DNA of 64,000 nucleotides, taken from assembly GCA_900551955.1 (NCBI GenBank), contig UWSE01000001.1:1-64000 (forward strand), in the 5' to 3' direction. Below, in pieces: positions 8,775 through 18,536 of the stretch (within the stretch, counting starts at the first letter, position 1; the number at the start of each line of letters is the position of its first letter). This DNA is from an uncultured Mollicutes bacterium (lineage in GTDB: Bacteria > Bacillota_I > Bacilli_A > UBA3375). The notes beneath the pieces were generated by a model that worked only from the letters and a program-made list of their open reading frames with translations, did not search any database and had not been told where the DNA came from. A program made the position numbers and the translations under genes.

Positions 8775-9602
8775 CTAGTCTTCTTGTTTAAGGTTAATAA
8801 ATTTTCGGCGGTCTAATAAACTAATTGGTGAACTAAATTGGTTAGCACCAACTCCTTCTAAAGCTTGATCAATCATATTGATTTGAGCATCTGTATCATC
8901 TAAGACGTGTAATACCACAGCTTCTTTACACATTGGTGGTTTGGGTGAACCGTAGCTTAATTCACCATGATGTGATAACACTAAGTGTTTTAACATCAAT
9001 ATCGGTTGTTTATCTAAGTTAAAGTGATTAGCACAAATACTTATGTGCTCATTACTAATTACAATATGACCTAGTAAACTCCCTTCATCAGAATATGTTA
9101 ACCCAAAATTAGCATACTCATAAATTTTTCCATAGTCATGAAAAATAATAGCTGTATATAATAAATCTCTATCTAAATTATATTGTTTAATATAACCATC
9201 ACTTAACGCTAACATATTTAATGTATGTTCGCATAATCCCCCAATATAAGCATGATGTATCTTTTTAGCTGCAGGATATGTATAAAACAATTCATTATTA
9301 ACTACTAATTGTTCTAATAGTATTTGGTAATTAGGTTCATTAATTTGTTTAATATATGTTAATAATTCACTTTTTAATTGGTCAGGGTGTTTCTTACTTT
9401 TAGGATAAAAATCAAAAAAGTTATTAGGAACTTTAACTTTATTAATTACTTTATTTTTTCCACTACCTTCAATATCAACAAAATCACCTAATGCCCAATT
9501 TTTTGTATCAACATTAAAACTAATTTCTTCTAATTGGTCATTACGTAGTTCATAATGGTATGAACTATGTTGCTTATACATATTATAAATTAAATAAACC
9601 AT
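8775..9602 (-). CDS. yhaM: YhaM-family 3'-5' exoribonuclease (HD domain)
   Basis: YhaM trims RNA and DNA 3' ends with Mn2+. The 275-residue protein has an N-terminal region of about 90 residues that fits a shortened OB-fold, then an HD domain: HAYIGGLCEHT (H126), FHDYGK (HD 155-156), then LKHLVLSHHGELSYGSPKPP, the clearest family signature. It is about 40 residues shorter than Bacillus YhaM (314), mainly in the OB region, which may weaken nucleic-acid binding. The start has an AGGAGG RBS. Confidence 0.88.
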   Translation of the reverse strand: MVYLIYNMYKQHSSYHYELRNDQLEEISFNVDTKNWALGDFVDIEGSGKNKVINKVKVPNNFFDFYPKSKKHPDQLKSELLTYIKQINEPNYQILLEQLVVNNELFYTYPAAKKIHHAYIGGLCEHTLNMLALSDGYIKQYNLDRDLLYTAIIFHDYGKIYEYANFGLTYSDEGSLLGHIVISNEHISICANHFNLDKQPILMLKHLVLSHHGELSYGSPKPPMCKEAVVLHVLDDTDAQINMIDQALEGVGANQFSSPISLLDRRKFINLKQED

Positions 9603-9609
9603 ATTCCTC

Positions 9610-10992
9610 CTACTGGATAATAATTAATTCAATAATTACTAAAACAATTAATAAAAAGATTAAACAGAATTGATATGCTTCGATTAAACGTTTGGGTTTA
9701 ATATTTACCATTGCAGAAACAATTAAGAAACTAATTGGTGAAATCGTAATTAATAGTGATCCAATCATTACGACATTACTAACAATCGTTGGATCTAAAC
9801 CTAGTTTGGCTAATTCCATATAGTTAAGCACAAATGGATTAACTAAAATCGTATTAATAAATAAAGCAATTGAACGTGGACTGTGATTTAGCGTATCAAC
9901 AATTGTTTGTGTAATTGATGTATTAAAGTTACCTACATTAATACTAGATTGCACTTCTAACAATTCTAATACCAATCCCATAACCATTGCTAAGGCAATA
10001 ATTCCATTATTTTTTAAACCCAAACGTTTAGGTAGTTCATAATGTTCTTCTAATTCTGGCAAATCTAAGAACATAAAGATTACACCGTTAAAGACTATTA
10101 ACACAACAATTTGAATTAGAATTAATAATGCTTGATTAATACTAGTAACATAATTTCCTAATGTTAAAATAATAATATTAATAATTACCATCATTATTGA
10201 TAATAAGTATGGATGCTTATTATCAATATCTTCAACATTCTCCTTAGCTTCATGTTTTTTAGTATTAGACATAATCGTAATACAACTAAGTGCTGCAAAC
10301 ACACTAACATTCACCACGGTAATTAATCGAAATTGGCGTGATAAGAAGATTAACATCACAATAAAAATACTGCTACTAGCTAATAGAATTTGATAATTAT
10401 CTTTAACTATTGAAGATAAATTGTATTCTTGTTCATAGTTTGTTGATAAGATTAATAATATAAAACCTAGCGCAACAACAAATAATAAACCAATAATAAA
10501 AACATTAAATAAAGTACTATTATTAGTTAATGGTAGATAATGGATATATGTTGATAGTAATGTCGCAACAAAAATAATAAACATCGAAAATAAACGTGAT
10601 AAGTTAAGTAAACGACTAACTAAAAATAGCAATAAGACATTAATAATATAGTATGGCGTTACTTGCACTAAACTAACTAAAAATAGCGCAACATAACGCA
10701 TCTCATTAATCGGGAATAATGTTACCAACAAGTTAGTAAAGTTATAACCAATTTCACTACGGATAATACGGTTAAATGCCCAGTAAATAACATTAATTAA
10801 TACTAGTAATAATGGTAAATATAAATACTTAGTATAATTAACTGTTAATAACGAACTAATTAACACTCGATAATCTAACAATAAATAAATGATTAACAGC
10901 ATTCCATAAATTAAGCTTGCCTTTAAGACGCTCTTCGTTCTAAACAAAGTAACTAAGAAGAGAATAAAAGCAATAATTGTTACTAAAAACAT
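9610..10992 (-). CDS. Polytopic membrane protein, unidentified (about 12 spans)
   Basis: A 460-residue protein made of about twelve hydrophobic spans with one charged cytoplasmic loop near residues 240-260 (KKHEAKENVEDIDNKH) and another near 315 (ELEEHYELPKR). The last third, with a TILVNPFVLNY segment and a GSLLITISPISFLIVSAMVN helix, has the feel of a secondary ion or anion transporter, but I recognise no family motif. It abuts the trkH/ktrB gene by nine bases and has a good AAGGAG RBS, so a link to ion transport is a contextual guess. Confidence 0.82.
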   Translation of the reverse strand: MFLVTIIAFILFLVTLFRTKSVLKASLIYGMLLIIYLLLDYRVLISSLLTVNYTKYLYLPLLLVLINVIYWAFNRIIRSEIGYNFTNLLVTLFPINEMRYVALFLVSLVQVTPYYIINVLLLFLVSRLLNLSRLFSMFIIFVATLLSTYIHYLPLTNNSTLFNVFIIGLLFVVALGFILLILSTNYEQEYNLSSIVKDNYQILLASSSIFIVMLIFLSRQFRLITVVNVSVFAALSCITIMSNTKKHEAKENVEDIDNKHPYLLSIMMVIINIIILTLGNYVTSINQALLILIQIVVLIVFNGVIFMFLDLPELEEHYELPKRLGLKNNGIIALAMVMGLVLELLEVQSSINVGNFNTSITQTIVDTLNHSPRSIALFINTILVNPFVLNYMELAKLGLDPTIVSNVVMIGSLLITISPISFLIVSAMVNIKPKRLIEAYQFCLIFLLIVLVIIELIIIQ

Positions 10993-11000
10993 ATATCTCC

Positions 11001-12353
11001 TTAAATTGCTATTTCACGTTCTACATACTGAATATGATTTTTCTCATTATTTTTATTTAACATCATTAAAATATTTAATACTCCAATACGACCAACTCCC
11101 ATTAAGATTGCCATTAAAAAGACTGAGAATTGATCAAACTGTGCTAAAGCACCTGTTGAAAATCCAGTTGTTGTAAATCCACTTACAACATCAAACCAAA
11201 TATTTGCAATATTAATATCAGGATTAATACAACTAATAATCATGGTAACAATTCCTGAAATACTAATAAATAATAAAATTAAAACTAACGATAATTTAAC
11301 TGTTTTATCAGGAACTTTACGATTATAAATAATTACATCATCTTGTCCTTTGAATAGTGATTTTAAATAACGCCAGAAAATATAGATAGCATTAGTTTTA
11401 ATTCCCCCACAAGCACTAGATGGTGCTCCACCAATTAACATAAAAATACTTTGAATAAATAATGTTAACGGTAGCCAAGTATTAATATCTTTAAATAAGT
11501 TTAACCCGACAGATTTAGTCGATAAAGACACATACATTCCTGCATTAATCTTTTCAAACCAACCATAACCTGCCATCGCATTATTAAACTCAAGTGTAAT
11601 AAAGACAAAGGCAAAAGCTAGTGTGGTTACAACATTTACGATTAATGAAATTTTCGTAAATGTTGAAAAACGGTATTTTAAACCAGCTTTTTTAGCGTGA
11701 ATATAACCTTTTAAATCTAAAATAACTGGATAACCTATAAAACTAAAAATCATTAGGGCACTACATGTCCACATGGCAATATAATCACCATTAATGATTG
11801 TAGAATCATAAAATCCACTTCCACTAATCCCTGAAGAAGATAAGAATAAAGCATTCATTAATCGATCTAAACGATTAGGAAATAAATCTCCCATACGAAT
11901 ATATAAAATAATTGTTCCAACTAATTCAATAATCAAGAAATACTTAATTACATTCTTAACAATGTAAGATAAATCAATAGCACTTGATTGATTATAATCA
12001 AGACGTGCCATATTCGAAGCTTTGAAATTTAATTTACCACCAAATAATAGGATAATCATGGTGTTAAACAAAATAATTCCTACCCCACCAATATTAAATA
12101 GCACAATCATTACAATCCAACCTAAATAATTATAAGTGGTTGTATAATCAACAACTGTAAGTCCTGTAGTAGCAATTGAACTATTCGACATAAAGAACGC
12201 TTCTAGCCACGACACGCTATGATCTGGTTTTAAAAATATATCCCAATGTAATAACCATGTTCCAATTAAAATTGAAGCTATATAAAATAATACTAATTTT
12301 AAGATATTGTGAGTTTTAAAATATCGACTTGTTTTTAATTGTGGTTTTAACAT
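11001..12353 (-). CDS. ktrB: Potassium uptake protein, TrkH/KtrB family
   Basis: The translocating subunit of a Trk/Ktr K+ (or Na+-coupled K+) system in the cytoplasmic membrane. The 450-residue length fits KtrB. All four pore-loop repeats with their selectivity glycine are seen: SSIATTGLTVVD near 58-69, SSGISGSGF near 172-180, STKSVGLN near 277, and SGFTTTGFSTG near 393. No gating subunit KtrA/TrkA is in the window. The start overlaps the gatB stop by seven bases. Ktr channels are known c-di-AMP targets, and the c-di-AMP phosphodiesterase gdpP lies elsewhere in the window. Confidence 0.93.
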   Translation of the reverse strand: MLKPQLKTSRYFKTHNILKLVLFYIASILIGTWLLHWDIFLKPDHSVSWLEAFFMSNSSIATTGLTVVDYTTTYNYLGWIVMIVLFNIGGVGIILFNTMIILLFGGKLNFKASNMARLDYNQSSAIDLSYIVKNVIKYFLIIELVGTIILYIRMGDLFPNRLDRLMNALFLSSSGISGSGFYDSTIINGDYIAMWTCSALMIFSFIGYPVILDLKGYIHAKKAGLKYRFSTFTKISLIVNVVTTLAFAFVFITLEFNNAMAGYGWFEKINAGMYVSLSTKSVGLNLFKDINTWLPLTLFIQSIFMLIGGAPSSACGGIKTNAIYIFWRYLKSLFKGQDDVIIYNRKVPDKTVKLSLVLILLFISISGIVTMIISCINPDINIANIWFDVVSGFTTTGFSTGALAQFDQFSVFLMAILMGVGRIGVLNILMMLNKNNEKNHIQYVEREIAI

Positions 12354-13771
12354 AATGATTCTAAATGTTTAGTCAAAATCTCATTTGCTAATTTTGGACT
12401 AACTTGTCCATTAGATATTTTCATTAACTCACCAACAAAGAATCCGTATGCTGATTTTTTACCTTCTTTATATAACTCTAGAGTTTCAGGATTACTGGCC
12501 ACTACTTCTTTTACCCAATTAGTGATAGTATCAACATTAGTAATTTGTTCTAAATTATTATCACTAATAATTTGGCTAACACTATTTTTTGTTTCTAGCA
12601 TCATTGGAATTATTTCTTTAACATGTTTAGAACTAATTTTATCTTGTGATAAATATTGATCTAGTTCAATAAATTGTTGCGGATTAATATTAACTTGATC
12701 AAATCCTTTTTTCGCTTTATTTAAATATTCGTTAACATTAACAGTTAAGTAATTAAACATTTGTTTTGGATTTAAGTTTTGGTCAATACACGCAAAGAAG
12801 AATTGACACATCGCTTTGTCTTGCATTAATATACCAACTTCTTTTTCGTTAAAGCCAAAGTCTGCTAACTTCGCTTTAATTTCTTCAGGCATGGCAGGCA
12901 TTTTTGCTTTAACTTGATTAATATCTTCATCTGTTAAATGAATCCAAGGTAAGTCCGGTTCTGGGAAGTAACGATAATCTGTATTACTTTCTTTAATACG
13001 CATAATTTCAACATCTTTAGTTTGTTCATTAAAACGTTTAGTCGCTTGTAATACTTTACCACCTGTATTATATGCTTTAATTTGGCGCGCCACTTCTTTA
13101 TCAATAGCAATTTCAACATTTTTAAATGAGTTTAAGTTTTTAATCTCTACTTTTGGATTATAACCATCATAACCATAAGGGCGCACACTCACGTTAACAT
13201 CAACACGTAAACTTCCTTCTTCCATCTTACAATCACTAGCATCTAAATATAATAAAATTTCTTTTAATTTATTTAAATACTCATGAGCTTCTTTCCCATT
13301 ACGCATATCAGGAGCTGAAACTATTTCAACTAACGGAACTCCACAACGGTTAAAGTCTAATTTAGTTACTCCTGCTTGATCATGGAATGATTTAGCAGTA
13401 TCTTCTTCCATATGCATAAAATCAATATTAATGATTTTTCCACTATCTAAAACAATTTGTCCATGACGACCAATTGGCGTTTCTTGTTGGGTAATTTGAT
13501 ATCCTTTTGGATTATCTGCATAAAAATAGTTTTTACGATCCCAATGCATATCTTTCGTAACTTCCATCCCTAAACCTAAAGCAACTAACATTGCTTTATC
13601 TAAAACTTCTGGATTAAATCTTGGTAACGTTCCAGGCAATCCTAAATCAATTGGATGAATATTAGTGTTGGGAGGTTGTTTAATATCATTTAAACTAGGT
13701 GAAAAGATTTTATGTTTAGTGTTAAGCTCAACGTGCACTTCCACACCGACAATGGTTTCGTAATTAAACAT
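12347..13771 (-). CDS. gatB: Asp/Glu-tRNA amidotransferase subunit B
   Basis: GatB carries the kinase/transamidation site and grips misacylated Glu-tRNA(Gln) or Asp-tRNA(Asn). The 474-residue protein opens FNYETIVGVEVHVELNTKHKIFS, the GatB signature, followed by RKNYFYADNPKGYQITQ near 84. The C-terminal YqeY-like tail ends the protein. ATG 13771 sits five bases after GGAGG; that SD is encoded by the GGS codons at the end of gatA, and the two genes overlap by eight bases. Confidence 0.97.
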   Translation of the reverse strand: MFNYETIVGVEVHVELNTKHKIFSPSLNDIKQPPNTNIHPIDLGLPGTLPRFNPEVLDKAMLVALGLGMEVTKDMHWDRKNYFYADNPKGYQITQQETPIGRHGQIVLDSGKIINIDFMHMEEDTAKSFHDQAGVTKLDFNRCGVPLVEIVSAPDMRNGKEAHEYLNKLKEILLYLDASDCKMEEGSLRVDVNVSVRPYGYDGYNPKVEIKNLNSFKNVEIAIDKEVARQIKAYNTGGKVLQATKRFNEQTKDVEIMRIKESNTDYRYFPEPDLPWIHLTDEDINQVKAKMPAMPEEIKAKLADFGFNEKEVGILMQDKAMCQFFFACIDQNLNPKQMFNYLTVNVNEYLNKAKKGFDQVNINPQQFIELDQYLSQDKISSKHVKEIIPMMLETKNSVSQIISDNNLEQITNVDTITNWVKEVVASNPETLELYKEGKKSAYGFFVGELMKISNGQVSPKLANEILTKHLESLC

Positions 13772-15089
13772 CACTACCTCCTTCTAAATTATTAGCTACT
13801 TGATATAACACTGCTTCTTGATATTTATTAGCCATTAATTGCATCCCAATAAATCGCCCATCATTAGCAGTCCCGATTGGAATATTAAGACTTGGAAAAC
13901 CAACTAAGTTAGCTGGAATTATAAACTCATCAGACAAGTAATTATCCATGTCTGACATACCTTTATTAGCATCAAAGGCTAATTGTGGTGTAGTTGGTCC
14001 AATAATACAATCAACTAGATCAAATACTTGATCAAATTGCTCGCACATTAATTGACGTAATTGTTGTGCTTTTTTAAAGTATTTAATACTATGTTCACTA
14101 CTTAACATATAAGTACCAATAATCAAACGTTTTTTAACTTCTGTTCCAAAGTGACTTCTTACCGCTTCATATGTTGGATTAGCATCATCCATTTTTAATC
14201 CAAAACGCATACCATCATAACGATTTAAATTACTACTACCTTCTGCATACGCTAAAGTAATGTATAAACTAAAACTATATTTAGTTAACGGTACATCAAC
14301 ATCAATAATTTCAGCACCTAAAGATTTTAATTGATCAATTTTATTTTCGATTGCACTTTTAATTTCTTCATCAATCCCTGATTCTAACCATTTACGCATA
14401 ACCCCAATTTTCATACCTCTAATTGGTTGATTAAATGTTTTTAAAGCATCAAAGCCTTCAGGCACAAAGTTAGTTTGATCTTTATAATCATTACTAGCTA
14501 ATGTATTAAGTAAAGATGCGTTTTCATATAAATCACTAGTCATTGGTCCGATTGTATCAAAACTAGAAGCAAAAGCAATAGTTCCATATTTTGATACTAA
14601 ACCATATGTTGGTTTTAAACCATAAATTCCATTAAAAGCAGCTGGTTGACGTATGCTTCCACCAGTATCAGTTCCGGTTGCAAAAGGAACTAATCCCTTA
14701 GCAATCGCATAAGCACTACCTCCACTACTTCCTCCAGAAATATATTGATCACCTAAGACATTATCAACTGGCCCAAAGAAACTCGTTTTAGTCGTAGAAC
14801 CCATGGCATATTCATCTAAGTTAGTTGATCCTACAATGCTATACCCATCTTTAATCAAATTATCTATGATTGTTGCATTATAACAACTTTGATAATTTAA
14901 TAACATTTCACTAGCCATTGTGGCTGGCATCATTGTATTATTGTGAATATCTTTAATTAAAATATATTTACCTTCAGTATTATCACTTGCTTGATCAAAG
15001 ACACTAGTAATACTATTTCCTGGATTAGTAGATAAAACTTCAATTATCTCACTAGCTTTTTTATTAGCAAAATCATTACGCTTCATCAT
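13764..15089 (-). CDS. gatA: Asp/Glu-tRNA amidotransferase subunit A
   Basis: Amidase subunit that releases ammonia from glutamine. The 441-residue protein has the amidase-signature catalytic triad: Lys46 in LIKDIHNNT, the cis-serine in GGSSGGS (119-125) and nucleophile Ser145 in DTGGSIRQPA. It is somewhat shorter than the usual 480 or so residues, with the loss at the C-terminus. ATG 15089 or the adjacent 15086 both lie inside the end of gatC behind GGAGGG. Together with gatC and gatB it indicates the indirect route to Gln-tRNA. Confidence 0.97.
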   Translation of the reverse strand: MMKRNDFANKKASEIIEVLSTNPGNSITSVFDQASDNTEGKYILIKDIHNNTMMPATMASEMLLNYQSCYNATIIDNLIKDGYSIVGSTNLDEYAMGSTTKTSFFGPVDNVLGDQYISGGSSGGSAYAIAKGLVPFATGTDTGGSIRQPAAFNGIYGLKPTYGLVSKYGTIAFASSFDTIGPMTSDLYENASLLNTLASNDYKDQTNFVPEGFDALKTFNQPIRGMKIGVMRKWLESGIDEEIKSAIENKIDQLKSLGAEIIDVDVPLTKYSFSLYITLAYAEGSSNLNRYDGMRFGLKMDDANPTYEAVRSHFGTEVKKRLIIGTYMLSSEHSIKYFKKAQQLRQLMCEQFDQVFDLVDCIIGPTTPQLAFDANKGMSDMDNYLSDEFIIPANLVGFPSLNIPIGTANDGRFIGMQLMANKYQEAVLYQVANNLEGGSDV

Positions 15090-15372
15090 TACCCTCCACT
15101 TTTTTAACTACAACGTATTCACCATCAAAATCATTTAACACACCAGTAACTTCACTAGCACTTACACCATCATCTTCGAACTGATTATAAACATTAGATA
15201 ATTTTTCATTACCCATAATTTTACGATCACAATCAGTATCGATTGCTAACATCTCATCTAAACTTTTAGTTATTTCTTCGATTGAATCACCGATCTCTTC
15301 AATTTCTTTATCTGTTAAATCTAATTTAATGTTTCCAGCTAAGTGTTTAATCTCTTCTTTACTTATACGCAT
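15076..15372 (-). CDS. gatC: Asp/Glu-tRNA amidotransferase subunit C
   Basis: A 98-residue GatC that clamps GatA to GatB. It begins MRISKEEIKHLAGNIKLDLTD, the usual GatC start. An upstream extension is open to 15411, but the ATG at 15372 fits the family and has AAGGGG behind it. Its last codons encode the gatA SD and overlap gatA by 14 bases. The C-terminal YVVVKKVEGNDEA is the typical extended tail. Confidence 0.93.
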   Translation of the reverse strand: MRISKEEIKHLAGNIKLDLTDKEIEEIGDSIEEITKSLDEMLAIDTDCDRKIMGNEKLSNVYNQFEDDGVSASEVTGVLNDFDGEYVVVKKVEGNDEA

Positions 15373-15373
15373 C

Positions 15374-16477
15374 TTACCCCTTATTAACAACCTTGTTGAT
15401 TGTTGAACCATTTTTTGTTAAACTTGCTATCGCTTCACCACTACTACTAACCACTTCAACAGTAGTATAAGCATTAATGTTAACCGGTCCTTTTAATTCT
15501 TTTTCTATAAAATTAATTATGGCATTCCCTTCAATTTTTGAAACTGTTGGGAAGATTACACTAATGTTAATCTTAGTTAATTTATTGTTATTATAAAAAC
15601 CAACACAACTAAGATTAACATTATTTCCAAAATATGCATTTAAATCATTTTTTAAAGTTTGAACTTTATTATTAACATCTAAATCTTTGGTAATCCCTGC
15701 TTCATCTAAAAACGGTACATACTCTTGATTAACTTCGACTAACTTTTGAATATTTTGATCATTAGTATCTAAATAACCACTAGCAATAAATGCCCCTGGA
15801 ACTACCGGATTAGTACTTTGTTGATAGAAACCAAAAAAGATTGGTAGTTTATCATAGCCTTCTCTACTTCTAACTACTTCAGCAATTTGGTTAGCAATAA
15901 TTTTCCCATCATGTTCTAAGAACTTATTCATATCTGGTTTAAATTCGCTATCAGTTGTATGTGGTGATAAATCCACACCTACTCCGACACCAATTGCTTT
16001 AATTGTTTTCTGATCACCAGATTGCTGATAAAAATCTTGTTCAAGTAAAGTTGTTACATAATTTAAGTTAGTATTAGGATCATCTGTAATTTGTGGATTT
16101 AATCCAACATTTTTTGCTTCAGGATCAGTTTTCAATAATTCTTGATATGCTTCATCACTTAATTTGTGACTAAGTAAATTAGTTGCATCTTTTGCTGTTA
16201 AAATTTCTCCTTGTTGATAATAGTAATCCGTGGAAATTTTAGTAGCTGATAAATCAAGCAAATCAAGTTCCATATTATCTAAGGTGAAGTATGTATCACT
16301 TTTTACCGTAATTCCTCTAATTGGACTTGAGTTAATAGGTAATTGCATTTTAAATGGTGCATCTGTACTAATATCAACTTGTTTAACACTCTGACCTTGT
16401 TGATTAATCGTTTGTGGCGATTGATTACAACTACTCATACTAAATACTACCATTATCAATAATAATATTTTTTTCAT
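15374..16477 (-). CDS. camS: CamS family sex-pheromone-precursor lipoprotein
   Basis: A secreted lipoprotein of 367 residues. The signal MKKILLLIMVVFSMSSC ends in a lipobox with Cys17. The mature part follows CamS: a PINSSPIRGIT segment, YYYQQGEILTAKDA, VGLNP, and GVGVDLSPHTTD. In other Bacillota the lipoprotein signal peptide can be processed to a peptide pheromone, but the enclosed ligA-camS-gat order is the stronger argument for the call. ATG 16477 follows AGGAG, which overlaps the ligA stop. Its true cell function is unknown in the family. Confidence 0.85.
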   Translation of the reverse strand: MKKILLLIMVVFSMSSCNQSPQTINQQGQSVKQVDISTDAPFKMQLPINSSPIRGITVKSDTYFTLDNMELDLLDLSATKISTDYYYQQGEILTAKDATNLLSHKLSDEAYQELLKTDPEAKNVGLNPQITDDPNTNLNYVTTLLEQDFYQQSGDQKTIKAIGVGVGVDLSPHTTDSEFKPDMNKFLEHDGKIIANQIAEVVRSREGYDKLPIFFGFYQQSTNPVVPGAFIASGYLDTNDQNIQKLVEVNQEYVPFLDEAGITKDLDVNNKVQTLKNDLNAYFGNNVNLSCVGFYNNNKLTKINISVIFPTVSKIEGNAIINFIEKELKGPVNINAYTTVEVVSSSGEAIASLTKNGSTINKVVNKG

Positions 16478-16484
16478 ATCACTC

Positions 16485-18431
16485 CTAAGCAAGCATTGCT
16501 AACAATTCATCTTCTTCAATTACTTTTATTCTTAAAGCTTTAGCTTGATCAAATTTAGAACCAGGATTCTGACCACAAATTACTAAATCTGTATTCTTAC
16601 TAACACTACTACTAACCTTAGCACCCATTGCTTCTAATTGTTTTTTCAAATCACTACGTTTGTAATGACTAAGAGTTCCAGTTAAAACAATTGTTTTACC
16701 ACTAAAGATAGAATCAATTGTTTCAACAATTGGTTCATCATTTTTTAACCCAAACTCATTAACCATTATTAAGATATTACTTTTATTTACTTCTTCACTT
16801 AAGTAATCTAAAATACTTTTAGCGATTATATCTCCAACTTGGGGAATATTGATTAAAGTCTCATAATCAACATTAACAAAGTCAGTTAAAGTCTTAACTA
16901 CTTTCATAATTTCTTTAGCAGTTTCTAAACCAACATGTTTAATTCCAATTCCAAATATAAAATTACTAGGATTAACACTTAATGATTTATTAATACTATT
17001 TAAAGCATTGTTTACTGATTTATCTTTAAATCCTTCTAGTTCATATAAATCATCACTAGTTAATCGATAAATGTCAACATACTCTTTAACTTTTCCTAAC
17101 TCAATTAATTTTATGATTGTCTTTTCACCTAACCCATCGATATTTAATGCGTTACGACTAATAAAATGCACTAAGCCTTCTTCATGACGGGCAGCACAAT
17201 TAACATTAGGACAATAGTGATCAGCATCTACTTTTATAAGTTCTGTATGACAAACCGGACAAGTAGTTGGCATAATGTAGGGTTGTTGATCTTTTCTCTC
17301 ACTCATTACGACATGCTCTACCCGCGGAATGACATCTCCAGCTTTGATAATCTCAACTTGATCACCAATTCGAATATCTTTTTCTTGAATATAATTTAAG
17401 TTATGTAATGTGGCACGACTAATGACACTCCCCATTAAATATGTTGGTGTTAATATCGCATTCGGCGTGATCTTACCACTACGCCCTACGGTTAGTAAAA
17501 TATCTTCAAGTGTTGTTGTGGCACTACTAGATTTAAATTTATAAGCAGTAGCCCAACGCGGATACTTACTAGTATTTCCTAATTGCTCTTGTAATTTATA
17601 TTCATTTACTTTAATGACGATTCCATCAATTTCATAATCTAAGGTTTCTCGCATGTTTGTAATAGCATTGATGTAGTGAATAACTTCATCAATACTATTA
17701 CATAATTTTAATTGTTCATTTGTTCTAAACCCTAATTGTTTTAAATATTGCATTGCTTCATAGTAAGTATCAAACCCATAATCATGAGCATTAACTAAAC
17801 CATAACAAAATACATCTAACTTACGTTCTTTAGCAACATTACTATCTAATTGTCTAATTGTTCCTGAAGCTAAGTTTCTTGGGTTCTTGTATTCTTTATC
17901 GGATAACTCATTTACTTTTAAAAAGTTAGCTTTTGAAATATAAACTTCTCCGCGGACAATCATAGGTTGTTCTACTTGTTTTGGTAAGTCTTTAATTGTT
18001 AAGACATTATGTGTTACATTTTCTCCAATCTTACCATCACCACGAGTAACAGCTTTAGTTAAATGTGGTGTGTATTCTAAACTAATTGCTAGTCCATCAA
18101 TCTTTAATTCACAGACATAACTATAGCCACCTTTAACGCTATCTTTAATGCGTTGATCGAAGTTTCTTAACTCTTCTTCGTTAAAAACATTATCTAAACT
18201 TATCATTGGAGGATTAAGGGTTTCTTTAACGAAACGTTGGTCAATAAATCCACCAACTTTTTGCGTTGGTGAATTTAAACGTTTAAATTGCGGGAATTCT
18301 TCTTCTAAGTCCCGCAATTCTCTAAGTAATTGATCAAATTCATAGTCTGATGTTAATGATTCATTCAATTGATAATAATGATAATTATACTTATCAATTA
18401 ACTCATATAATTCAGCCATTCTTGAATCCAT
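16485..18431 (-). CDS. ligA: NAD-dependent DNA ligase
   Basis: Seals nicks during replication and repair. The 648 residues show the LigA order: the Ia domain with YHYYQLNES (17-25), adenylation domain with CELKIDGLA (nucleophile Lys110), OB-fold, a four-cysteine zinc finger (CPVCHTEL...CPNVNCAARHEEG, near 390-415), helix-hairpin-helix repeats, and a C-terminal BRCT domain (570-648, GKTIVLTGTLSHYKRSDLKKQ). First gene of a 14-gene run with its own extended -10 promoter at 18456. Confidence 0.98.
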   Translation of the reverse strand: MDSRMAELYELIDKYNYHYYQLNESLTSDYEFDQLLRELRDLEEEFPQFKRLNSPTQKVGGFIDQRFVKETLNPPMISLDNVFNEEELRNFDQRIKDSVKGGYSYVCELKIDGLAISLEYTPHLTKAVTRGDGKIGENVTHNVLTIKDLPKQVEQPMIVRGEVYISKANFLKVNELSDKEYKNPRNLASGTIRQLDSNVAKERKLDVFCYGLVNAHDYGFDTYYEAMQYLKQLGFRTNEQLKLCNSIDEVIHYINAITNMRETLDYEIDGIVIKVNEYKLQEQLGNTSKYPRWATAYKFKSSSATTTLEDILLTVGRSGKITPNAILTPTYLMGSVISRATLHNLNYIQEKDIRIGDQVEIIKAGDVIPRVEHVVMSERKDQQPYIMPTTCPVCHTELIKVDADHYCPNVNCAARHEEGLVHFISRNALNIDGLGEKTIIKLIELGKVKEYVDIYRLTSDDLYELEGFKDKSVNNALNSINKSLSVNPSNFIFGIGIKHVGLETAKEIMKVVKTLTDFVNVDYETLINIPQVGDIIAKSILDYLSEEVNKSNILIMVNEFGLKNDEPIVETIDSIFSGKTIVLTGTLSHYKRSDLKKQLEAMGAKVSSSVSKNTDLVICGQNPGSKFDQAKALRIKVIEEDELLAMLA

Positions 18432-18455
18432 AGTCCCCCTTGAAAATCTATAAAT

Positions 18456-18464
18456 ATTATACCA
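18456..18464 (-). promoter_or_regulatory. Extended -10 promoter of the ligA operon
   Basis: On the minus strand TGG-TATAAT, 24 bases before the ligA ATG. No -35 with 16-18-base spacing is recognisable. It is the only promoter-like site I found for the 14-gene run down to 2669. Confidence 0.7.
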
Positions 18465-18491
18465 TTTTCAACAAAATATATGTATATAACA

Positions 18492-18526
18492 AAAAACAGT
18501 CCAAATCTTAATTTTGGACTGTTTTC
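18492..18526 (-). terminator. Terminator after ispH
   Basis: AAAACAGTCCAAA and TTTGGACTGTTTT form a perfect long stem around a short loop, with a T run on the minus-strand side. It separates the ispH operon from the ligA promoter. Confidence 0.9.
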
Positions 18527-18536
18527 ACCTTTATTT

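Noticed and set aside
12934..13119. Minus-strand frame inside gatB
   Set aside because: It lies within a well-supported gene in another frame and has no RBS; a codon-bias shadow.
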